Shown here piece after piece: positions 9,057 through 15,861 of a stretch of DNA of 38,982 nt. How positions within the stretch are numbered: position 1 is the stretch's first letter; the number at the start of each line of letters is the position of its first letter. Source of the stretch: Acidobacteriota bacterium (GTDB lineage Bacteria > Acidobacteriota > Terriglobia > Terriglobales > Acidobacteriaceae); assembly GCA_003225555.1 (NCBI GenBank), contig QIAM01000005.1, positions 1-38,982 of the forward strand, read 5' to 3'. The notes under the pieces were generated by a model. It was not told the origin of the DNA, did not search any database, and saw only the letters and a list, made by a program, of their open reading frames with translations. The position numbers and the translations under genes were made by a program.

Positions 9057-9443
9057 TCAGATTCTTAAGACTGTGGTGGTTAGAGACTCTAGTCCTGGCG
9101 GACTGTGCGTGCACGAAAAACGCGACGACCATTGTGCGAGCGAGACGTATGCGTCGGTTTGGGCGGTAAGGGGAAGCGCGTGAAACAGGACCAAACTGAC
9201 ATGATCCAGTTGCGAGGAGGCGGTCTTCAGAGCGTGAAAGTCCGCAGGTGTGGCGCTTACCTTGCAGCAAGGATGGGATTTCGCCATCCCCATGTCTCCA
9301 CACTGTTCGGCCATCTTTTTGCAACATTCGCGTTCGGCCGATGTCATCGCCGTACCGGGCAACACGCAAGCTGCAACCGGCAGGGCAGCCAAAATGAGCG
9401 CCATAGCGGCAACTCCGACTTTGATCAACAGTTTCAACGTCAC
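9057..9443 (-). CDS. Small exported Cys/Met/His-rich protein, first gene of cus operon
   Basis: A 128-residue protein with an N-terminal hydrophobic segment (KVGVAAMALILAALPVAAC); the VAAC could be a lipobox, making it a lipoprotein. Directly after comes a dense metal-ligand region with ECCKKMAEQC, GDMGMAKSHPCC and a later HALK. The pattern suits a periplasmic copper or silver chaperone or sink. I recall similar small proteins ahead of cus-type operons in Acidobacteria but do not know a family name. GTG at 9443 was chosen because it gives a clean signal peptide and has a weak purine-rich GTAGGTAG before it; the frame itself extends further upstream. It lies 82 bp from cusC on the same strand. 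Confidence 0.65.
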   Translation of the reverse strand: MTLKLLIKVGVAAMALILAALPVAACVLPGTAMTSAERECCKKMAEQCGDMGMAKSHPCCKVSATPADFHALKTASSQLDHVSLVLFHALPLTAQTDAYVSLAQWSSRFSCTHSPPGLESLTTTVLRI

Positions 9444-9497
9444 CAGTCTACCTACGCCTAACAGTAAGACGCAACCGGCGGGAAAAGGTTTCAGCTT

Positions 9498-9590
9498 ATC
9501 CCCGTCATCCGATTCGCGTGGTTGCGCGGGGCAATGCTGGTTGCGATTTTCAGCCACGCCGCAGACGGAAGCGGACTGAAAGCGGACTGA
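9498..9590 (+). pseudogene. Integrase 2: C-terminal remnant
   Basis: Bases 9534-9590 read MLVAIFSHAADGSGLKAD and a stop, nearly identical to the end of integrase 1 (MLTAILSHAVDQSGLKAD). DNA similarity extends left to about 9498, where one extra base breaks the frame, and then disappears. Everything upstream of the last 30 codons, including all catalytic residues, is gone; the promoter side of the cus operon now occupies that position. The remnant sits 133 bp left of the second tRNA-Phe-derived repeat, exactly as integrase 1 does at the first (130 bp), so it marks the end of island B. Confidence 0.8.
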
Positions 9591-9684
9591 GCGAGAGGCA
9601 ATTCGAGTTAAGTCCTTGACCATCATAGTGGCCAGGAAGCGGACCGGATCTCGAACGAAAAATAGCGGACTGAGAGCGGACTGA
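9570..9684 (+). repeat. Four copies of AGCGGACTGA in two pairs
   Basis: Perfect copies lie at 9570-9579 and 9581-9590 and again at 9664-9673 and 9675-9684; within each pair the period is 11 bp, and the pairs are 94 bp apart. A related AGCGGACCG lies near 9638. The first pair overlaps the end of the dead integrase gene, so it has been kept although the gene is gone, which fits a binding-site function at the attachment site. Confidence 0.6.
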
Positions 9685-9722
9685 GAAGTTTTGCCAAAAA
9701 GGAGCTAACTGTTTTGGAATGA

Positions 9723-9767
9723 TGGTGACCAGGGACGGAGTTGAACCGCCCGACGCCAGCCTTTTCA
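9723..9767 (-). repeat. att junction 2: 3' half of tRNA-Phe
   Basis: This is the second copy of the tRNA-Phe 3'-half sequence. It differs from the first by one base in the acceptor strand (GGTGACC instead of GGTGGCC), by an added C before the variable loop, and by the last base of the anticodon loop end. To its right the conserved arm GTAAGTTACTGATAGTCACC begins at 9815. It separates the metal-efflux island from the carbon-metabolism island. Confidence 0.8.
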
Positions 9768-10241
9768 CCAAAATTAACAGCGATTGCAAGTACTTAGAGG
9801 TGCCTCCCGGCGCTGTAAGTTACTGATAGTCACCCAACTGCCGGTAAAAATGCCGGTAAGTTTTGTTCGCCTTGTGTTCTTCTTGTGTTTTTCTAGGCGA
9901 CGCATACGCAGTGCCGATCGTGATCCGCCGGATGGCTACCGCCGTGAAAGGGCACTGTTTCGCAGTAAGTTACTGAAACTACGCGACACGGATGGCTACC
10001 AAAAGCAGTTTCAGTAAGGGATGGAAGCACCTCGTGGATCATAAATGGATCAAGAATTTTTTTTCGCGGTTTCATAGGGGGCGCGGAATAGCTCCGTGTT
10101 GAAGCGCCGCCTTCCCTTAACTCGAAGACTCGAAGTAGGCGACAACCGCAAAGGAAAGAGTGCAGCGGCCGAAAGGATAAGCAAACTGAAGGCGGTCTAG
10201 GGCTTTGGCTTTTAGTACCGAGACAGCATTCGGGTGAGCCT
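9768..10241. other. Gene-free left end of island C with direct repeats
   Basis: No gene is supported. The stretch holds several exact repeats: GTAAGTTACTGA at 9815-9826 and 9965-9976 (150 bp apart), CGGATGGCTACC at 9929-9940 and 9989-10000 (60 bp apart), and TGCCGGTAA at 9839-9847 and 9851-9859. These look like protein-binding arms of an attachment site. A run of eight T follows near 10059. The rest is featureless to me. Confidence 0.45.
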
Positions 10242-10454
10242 CTAACGGTGCCTTGACGGTCTAGGTCGTGATCGCTGCAGCAGTACCGAGGTCAAGTTCA
10301 CGCACTTGGCGCAGGTGCACTTGAAGGATGAATTCGTCGGCATGATGAGATGGCCGCATCGGACGCACATATGCCATTCGCCACCATTGCCCTGAGCAAC
10401 CATCGCTTTGAAACTCTTCCCTTCCACACAATAGGGACATCGGATCGGTGTCAT
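10242..10454 (-). CDS. Small zinc-ribbon protein
   Basis: A 70-residue protein with three Cys pairs: CPYC near residue 6, CVRC near 33, and CTCAKC near 50, spaced to form one or two zinc-binding ribbons; a conserved-looking GHLIMP lies between. I recall similar short proteins (starting MTP-RCPYC) scattered in Acidobacteria genomes but know no function. ATG at 10454 was chosen because homologs begin there; no good ribosome binding site precedes it. Codons upstream of this Met look like non-coding extension. The neighbour on the same strand is another small Cys-containing protein 92 bp upstream. Confidence 0.6.
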   Translation of the reverse strand: MTPIRCPYCVEGKSFKAMVAQGNGGEWHMCVRCGHLIMPTNSSFKCTCAKCVNLTSVLLQRSRPRPSRHR

Positions 10455-10546
10455 AGTTTGGGTTGTCAATCGGAATGTGCGTCGTCGTCCTTGCTCGTGG
10501 CGCGCCTCAGTCGCATTCTGAGGACGTAGCATTCCTCGTGAATGGC

Positions 10547-10783
10547 CTATCCGTTCTCATCAGTCTCGCTGGTGTCGAGCGGCACTGGCTTTCCGCACAG
10601 AAAGCACCGCGGAAGTCCGGATGCATGCAACGCAAGCTGCGGGCCACATTGCTTGAGACGTCGAATTTTCAACTCTAAGGCCGCATCAATTTCCCGAATT
10701 ACAGCGAGCAATCGATCCGGGTCTTGTTCGTTTGCGGCCTGTTCACAGAGTTCAAGCCAGAGTTCTTTGGTTTCCGCCTGCAC
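10547..10783 (-). CDS. Small helical protein with a C-terminal CxxC knuckle
   Basis: A 78-residue protein starting at GTG 10783, supported by GGAGGTAGAGG just upstream. The first 50 residues are amphipathic and charged (LWLELCEQAANEQDPDRLLAVIREIDAALE), probably two helices; the end carries CFLCGKPV, a possible single zinc knuckle. Short proteins with this N-terminal pattern are familiar from Acidobacteria, without a known role. It is divergent from the APC permease and lies just inside the left end of island C. Confidence 0.6.
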   Translation of the reverse strand: MQAETKELWLELCEQAANEQDPDRLLAVIREIDAALELKIRRLKQCGPQLALHASGLPRCFLCGKPVPLDTSETDENG

Positions 10784-11106
10784 CCTCTACCTCCAAATAA
10801 GCAAGACGGCCTGGGAGGGAACCGATGAATATTATATAGGTCAGACGACAGAAACTACCCCCCACCGAAGCGCCATTCCATCTTAAACAAAGGCATCAGC
10901 AAGGAACTGCCAGCCATCAGAGGAATGGCCCGAACGTGATGGCATAAGGCACTCAGGTGCCATGTGGTCGCACCCTGAACAGGTAACATCATGCCCACCA
11001 TCACATCTATGGTGCGGTCTTTGTGCGCTGGCCGACGTTCAGCGCTCTAGAGCACGTCAAAGAAAAGAATAGACTTGATTGTCCTCCCGACCCACTCAGG
11101 AGCTCT
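10784..11106. promoter_or_regulatory. Divergent upstream region with inverted repeats
   Basis: This 323-bp gap separates the minus-strand small protein from the plus-strand permease and must hold both promoters. Visible are nested inverted repeats ATGGCA...TGCCAT and GGCAC-TCAG-GTGCC around 10939-10962, and CACCAT-N7-ATGGTG at 10996-11014. They may be operators or leader hairpins. I could not pick convincing -35/-10 pairs. Confidence 0.35.
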
Positions 11107-13134
11107 ATGAGGAAACCGGAACGATCCCGGATTGACAGATTTGTTGTTCCGGTAACCGTCATGCTGAGCTTCATCTCATTCTGGAGAGCAGCGGCTATCG
11201 TACTAGCGGACCTTGGCTCTTCGGCTTATTACGTGGGCGGCATAACGGAAAAGGCCGTGGGAAAATCAGCGCCCTGGTTCGTCTTCGGAATCATGCTGCT
11301 TTCGTATGCCGTGCGGGCGGTGTACATCGAAAGCTGCAGCATGTTTGTTCGCGGGGGCGTGTACAGAGTCGTCCGATACGCCATGGGAAGCACAGCAGCG
11401 AAAGTTTCCGTATCGGCTCTGATGTTCGACTATGTGCTTACTGGCCCGATCAGTGCCGTAAGCGCTGGATTGTACGTTGCCGGACTACTAAACGAAACCG
11501 CACAACACTTCCGATTGTTGACGGTGCAGGTCCCGCCGCAATTGTTTGCCGCGGGATTCGCAATTCTCGTGACCCTTTACTTTTGGCACACCAACCGCGT
11601 CGGCATTCCCTTTTCCAGCGGGAAAGCACTCCGCATCATGCAGATCACAAGTGTCATGGTGGTGATTCTCATCGGATGGTCCCTGTATACGATCCACCGC
11701 CAGGGAGCCCAGCCGATTCCGGTCCCTACGTTGGGTAATTTCAAGTTCAGTGATGAAGCGCTGGGCTGGCTAGGAGGCACGGCGGCCGCGAGAATTACCA
11801 TTGTGGCGATCCTTATCGGACTTGGCCATTCGCTACTGGCAATGAGTGGTGAAGAGAGCTTGGCGCAGGTCTACCGCGAGATCGCAGCTCCCAAGTTCCG
11901 TAACCTTAAACGTGCGGCTCTCGTAATTTTCATCTTTAGCATGCTGTTCACGTCCCTGATGTCGTTCTTCGCGGTGATGATCATCCCAGAAAGTGAGCGC
12001 ACCAAATACTTCGACAATCTGATATCGGGAATATCGATGTTCCTTGCGGGTCCGTTTGGTCTCAAGCTTGCCTTTCATGCTTTCGTTGTGTTGGTCGGAG
12101 CTCTTATTCTCTCCGGTGCCGTCAACACCGCGATCATTGGCTCAAACGGCGTGCTGAACCGCGTGGTAGAAGACGGCGTACTGCCTGACTGGTTTCGAGA
12201 GCCGCACCCCAAGTACGGAACTACGTATCGCCTCATCAATCTCGTCATCGCCTTCCAACTGGCCACGATCGTCATTAGCCGTGGAAATGTTTACCTGCTC
12301 GGAGAAGCGTACGCTTTTGGCGTGGCTTGGAGCTTCGCGATGAAAGCCCTGGCCGTCTTGGTGCTCCGATTCAAAGAGCCGCAAGCTGAGCGCTGGAGAG
12401 TGCCGTTCAACTTGCACATACGCAGGACCGAGATTCCTGTCGGCTTGGGTCTGATTACGGTAGTTTTGTTTTCACTGGCGGGGATCAACTTATTGACGAA
12501 GACGACAGCGACCATCTCCGGAGTGGCCTTTACGGTCATATTGTTCACCGCTTTTTCCCTCTCCGAGAAACGCTATGGGCCGAAAGAACCCCACAAACCG
12601 AAACTCGGGGAAGCGGAAACAGAGAGATTTCGACTCCAAGTGCGCGAAAACCTCTCCCCGACATCTTTGCAGGTGCGACCTGGCAATATCCTGGTTGCCA
12701 TGCATGACCCGAACCACCTAGGTGCCCTGCGAAAGGCGTTGGAAGAAACCGATCCAATGAAACACGACATCGTTGCGCTATCCGTTAATTCGAATGTTCA
12801 AGAACCTACAACCATGATCTCCGATCCGGCTCAGGTGATGGACAAATGCGAGACCTCGGTTTTCAGTCAGGTGGTACATGAGGCTGAGAAAATCGGGAAA
12901 CCGGTGACGCTGGTTGCTATTGTGGGTAGGAATTGTTACGACCTGATACTCCGAGCCGTTCATCAGTTGTCTTCTTCGCGCCTGTTGATCGGTGCAATTT
13001 CGGAGATGAGTCTCGACCAGCAGCAGCAAGAGATCACAGCGGCATGGCAACGATCACTCTCAGCCCAGGCGCTCTCCGTGGAAATTGTTCCGGATGGAGA
13101 ATCGGCAATAAACTACTTCAAACTAGGGGAATGA
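11107..13134 (+). CDS. APC-family permease with cytoplasmic C-terminal domain
   Basis: A 675-residue inner-membrane protein. About twelve hydrophobic segments between residues 10 and 500 fit the APC (amino acid/polyamine/cation) fold, with early AYYVGGITEKAVG and a helix-6-like GLGHSLLAMSGEESLAQVYREI typical of these carriers. The last 130 residues are soluble and begin RPGNILVAMHDPNHLGALRKAL, resembling a universal-stress-protein-like alpha/beta domain, as in some APC and Na-K-Cl-type carriers, where it may sense nucleotide or redox state. ATG at 11107 was chosen for AGGAG four bases upstream; the frame is open to 11023. The stop overlaps the ATG of the flavoprotein by 4 bp. The transported substrate cannot be told. 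Confidence 0.8.
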   Translation: MRKPERSRIDRFVVPVTVMLSFISFWRAAAIVLADLGSSAYYVGGITEKAVGKSAPWFVFGIMLLSYAVRAVYIESCSMFVRGGVYRVVRYAMGSTAAKVSVSALMFDYVLTGPISAVSAGLYVAGLLNETAQHFRLLTVQVPPQLFAAGFAILVTLYFWHTNRVGIPFSSGKALRIMQITSVMVVILIGWSLYTIHRQGAQPIPVPTLGNFKFSDEALGWLGGTAAARITIVAILIGLGHSLLAMSGEESLAQVYREIAAPKFRNLKRAALVIFIFSMLFTSLMSFFAVMIIPESERTKYFDNLISGISMFLAGPFGLKLAFHAFVVLVGALILSGAVNTAIIGSNGVLNRVVEDGVLPDWFREPHPKYGTTYRLINLVIAFQLATIVISRGNVYLLGEAYAFGVAWSFAMKALAVLVLRFKEPQAERWRVPFNLHIRRTEIPVGLGLITVVLFSLAGINLLTKTTATISGVAFTVILFTAFSLSEKRYGPKEPHKPKLGEAETERFRLQVRENLSPTSLQVRPGNILVAMHDPNHLGALRKALEETDPMKHDIVALSVNSNVQEPTTMISDPAQVMDKCETSVFSQVVHEAEKIGKPVTLVAIVGRNCYDLILRAVHQLSSSRLLIGAISEMSLDQQQQEITAAWQRSLSAQALSVEIVPDGESAINYFKLGE

Positions 13135-14495
13135 CAGAGTTGATTGGCACGAAGTTCGACCTCGTCGTCATCGGCACCGGAGCGGCTGCCACCACGGTTG
13201 CGTCGAAGTGCGCCTCGGCAGGTTGGAAAGTAGCGATCGCTGATTCTCGGCCCTTTGGAGGTACCTGCGCTCTTCGCGGTTGCGACCCGAAGAAAGTGTT
13301 GGTTGGCGCCGCTGAAGTGATGGATTGGGTCCAGCGTATGAAGGGAAAAGGGATCCGCGGCGATCAGGCTAGGATTGATTGGCCGGAACTCATCCGCTTC
13401 AAGCGATCTTTCACTGATCCGGTACCAAAGAATCGTGAGGCAGACTACGCCAAAGCGGGCATTGAGACCTTCCATGATCACGCCCGCTTTGTGGGACCAA
13501 CGGCAGTTCAGGTAGGCAGAGACCTTTTGGAAGGACGCTACATCGTCGTCGCCACCGGAGCCACACCGCGGAAACTGGACATCCCCGGTGAAGAGTTTCT
13601 GACGACAAGCGAGCAATTCCTGGAACTCGAATCACTGCCGGAGTGCATCGTGTTCATCGGTGGGGGCTATATCTCTGTTGAGTTCGCCCATGTAGCTTTG
13701 CGGGGTGGGAAACGGGTCACAATCCTCCATCGGGGCGAGCGTGTACTGGAGGCATTTGATCCCGAACTTGTGGAGCAGCTCACGCAGAGAACCCGCGAAC
13801 TCGGAGCTGATGTTCAACTGCGCATGGAGGTTCACGCCGTTGAGAAGATAGGCGAGCGGTTGCTGGTTCGCGCGTCGATCGACAATGAACAGCGTACTTT
13901 CGAAACAGACTTGGTAGTACACGGTGCGGGTCGGGTTCCGGATATTGAGCATCTTGACCTGCCCGCCGCTCACGTGGAGGCTGAAAAACGAGGGGTCAAA
14001 GTCAATCGTTACCTCCAAAGCACATCGAACCCATCCGTCTACGCGGCGGGAGACGCGGCAGCTTCTGGTGGACCACCCTTGACGCCTATCGCCGGGTACG
14101 AAGGCGGAATCGTGGCGACCAATTTGCTGGAGGGTAACAGCGTAACGGTAAATTATGGTGTTGTTCCTACCATCGTGTTTTCCCTTCCTCCTTTGGCTGC
14201 TGCTGGCTTCTCCGGAAGAGCTGCCCGCGAAAAGGGTCTGCGTTTCCGAACGCATCGAGAAACCACGAACTCGTGGTATTCCTCCCGCAGAGTTGGAGAA
14301 GAATGTTCCGGATTCAAGGTATTAATCGAAGAGAAAAGCGAACGGATCTTGGGCGTTCACCTGTTGGGTCCTCACGCCGACGAGATCATTAATCTATTTG
14401 CACTGGCCATTAACTCTGGCATTCCTGCTTCCGAGATCCGGAGGACCATCTTCGGGTATCCGACTCTCGCATCTGACATTCAGTACATGCTGTAG
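13131..14495 (+). CDS. FAD/NAD(P) disulfide-oxidoreductase-family protein
   Basis: A 454-residue flavoprotein of the glutathione reductase / mercuric reductase / dihydrolipoamide dehydrogenase family. Visible: FAD-binding GTGAAATTVA near residue 15, redox-active pair C46-x4-C51 in GGTCALRGCDPKK, NAD(P)-binding FIGGGYISVEF near 175, second FAD motif YAAGDAAASGG near 305, and a C-terminal dimerisation domain. The usual HPTxxE with catalytic His and Glu is changed to YPTLASD, so classic thiol-disulfide reductase chemistry is doubtful; reduction of another acceptor is likely. ATGA overlap with the permease gene and AGGGG just before the ATG imply coupled translation and joint function. Substrate unknown. 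Confidence 0.8.
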   Translation: MTELIGTKFDLVVIGTGAAATTVASKCASAGWKVAIADSRPFGGTCALRGCDPKKVLVGAAEVMDWVQRMKGKGIRGDQARIDWPELIRFKRSFTDPVPKNREADYAKAGIETFHDHARFVGPTAVQVGRDLLEGRYIVVATGATPRKLDIPGEEFLTTSEQFLELESLPECIVFIGGGYISVEFAHVALRGGKRVTILHRGERVLEAFDPELVEQLTQRTRELGADVQLRMEVHAVEKIGERLLVRASIDNEQRTFETDLVVHGAGRVPDIEHLDLPAAHVEAEKRGVKVNRYLQSTSNPSVYAAGDAAASGGPPLTPIAGYEGGIVATNLLEGNSVTVNYGVVPTIVFSLPPLAAAGFSGRAAREKGLRFRTHRETTNSWYSSRRVGEECSGFKVLIEEKSERILGVHLLGPHADEIINLFALAINSGIPASEIRRTIFGYPTLASDIQYML

Positions 14496-14531
14496 GCGAC
14501 GAAGTTGTTGATGTACGCCGAGCTAGTGCAG

Positions 14532-15704
14532 TCAGGAATACATCAGACTGCGGCAATGCAGAGCGATTTGGCTGTCTTCTTCGCTGGGGATCACAACAAC
14601 GCGGCATTTGCTTGCCTCAGTAGAGATCGTGGCGGCGTTGCGTTCGTTGCGGTCCTGATCGAGCCGGATTCCCAGGAAATCCAGCCCGGCGCACGCAGAG
14701 CTGCGGACCCTTGCGCTGTGCTCGCCGATTCCCCCAGTGAAGACAAGCAGGTCGAGTCCCAGAAGAACGGCCGCAAACGCGGCTATGGTCTTTTGGATGG
14801 ATCGGCAGAAGACTTCAATTGCCAAACTGGCCGCTGCACTTCCTCCATCTGCTGAAGCTTGCAACTCCCGCATGTCGGATGTGTTCCCAGATAATCCGAC
14901 AAGGCCGGAATCATGGTTCAGCAGACCTTCGAGAGCATCGACGGTCATCTGCTTGGTTCTCATGAGGTGAAGCAAGACGCCAGGATCGAGGTCGCCGCTA
15001 CGTGTTCCCATGGGAATGCCTCCTGTGGGAGTGAGACCCATCGTGGTGTCAACCGAGAGGCCATTTTCTACTGCCGCAAGGCTCGCGCCATTCCCCAGGT
15101 GCGCAATCACCACGTGTCCCGGTAGATTCTTGCTCAGCCGACGCACAATGGATTCGTACGACAGACCATGAAAGCCATAGCGCCGTACTCCCTCCAGGAA
15201 AAGGTCACTGGGCAAGGCAAATCTTGCGGCTGCTTCGGGCAAGGTACGGTGGAACGCCGTATCGAAGCAAGCAAAGTGCGGGACTCTCGGATAGATCCTT
15301 TGGGCTTCCTTGATCAACCGAAGCGCGGAAGGAATATGAAGGGGGGCGAAATGAACTGAACGCTGCAGCTCATCAAACACTTCGGGTGTGATCCGTTGAT
15401 GCGTGGTTGGATGAGGTCCGCCATGCACCACGCGATGTCCGATAGCGGCCGGCTTATCGGCTTGCAACTCTCCAAGCCAGAGGGCAACCTGCTCCAACGC
15501 CTGCTCTTGCGTTTTGGAGACGAGTGCCTCCGAGCGGACGAGTTTTCCCGCCTCATTTCGGACCTCCAGCTTGCCGTCGCGTTTTCCTATCCCATCAGCC
15601 AAGACATCAAAGAGGACATGCTCTTCGCCCTCTCTTTCGATAAACAAGCCGACCTTCAGTGAGGACGATCCGCTGTTGATTGTGAGAATGGGAGTCGTTT
15701 GCAT
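14532..15704 (-). CDS. ackA: Acetate kinase
   Basis: Converts acetyl-phosphate plus ADP to acetate plus ATP in the cytoplasm. The protein is 390 residues, normal length. Motifs of the acetokinase family are all there: NSGSSSLKV at the start, GHRVVHGG, RYGFHGLSYE, HLGNGAS, TPTGGIPMGTRSGDLDPG and FTGGIGEHSARVR, covering the ATP and acetyl-phosphate sites. ATG at 15704 was chosen because family members begin a few residues before the NSGSSS motif; there is no strong ribosome binding site. It is divergent from phosphoketolase with 157 bp between, so the two probably share a regulatory region and form the acetyl-phosphate-to-ATP route. Confidence 0.95.
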   Translation of the reverse strand: MQTTPILTINSGSSSLKVGLFIEREGEEHVLFDVLADGIGKRDGKLEVRNEAGKLVRSEALVSKTQEQALEQVALWLGELQADKPAAIGHRVVHGGPHPTTHQRITPEVFDELQRSVHFAPLHIPSALRLIKEAQRIYPRVPHFACFDTAFHRTLPEAAARFALPSDLFLEGVRRYGFHGLSYESIVRRLSKNLPGHVVIAHLGNGASLAAVENGLSVDTTMGLTPTGGIPMGTRSGDLDPGVLLHLMRTKQMTVDALEGLLNHDSGLVGLSGNTSDMRELQASADGGSAAASLAIEVFCRSIQKTIAAFAAVLLGLDLLVFTGGIGEHSARVRSSACAGLDFLGIRLDQDRNERNAATISTEASKCRVVVIPSEEDSQIALHCRSLMYS

Positions 15705-15861
15705 AGATTGTCGCCAGAAGGACCGTAAAGCCCAAATCGGTAACTTCAGGTTTCGGTTTGGACGCAAAAATCGAATTTATCCTTCGACCTCGCTGCCGCT
15801 GAAAGCATCGAATTAGAGGGCATCAATCTCATTCTACGCAACTTCGGGAGAGCGACCACCC
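15705..15861. promoter_or_regulatory. Divergent ackA/xfp promoter region
   Basis: These 157 bp lie between the start codons of acetate kinase and phosphoketolase and must carry both promoters. An AT-rich patch (AAAAATCGAATTTAT, about 15767-15781) is the likeliest core-promoter area. GGGAGAG at 15847-15853 is the probable ribosome binding site of the phosphoketolase. No operator is obvious. Confidence 0.4.
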
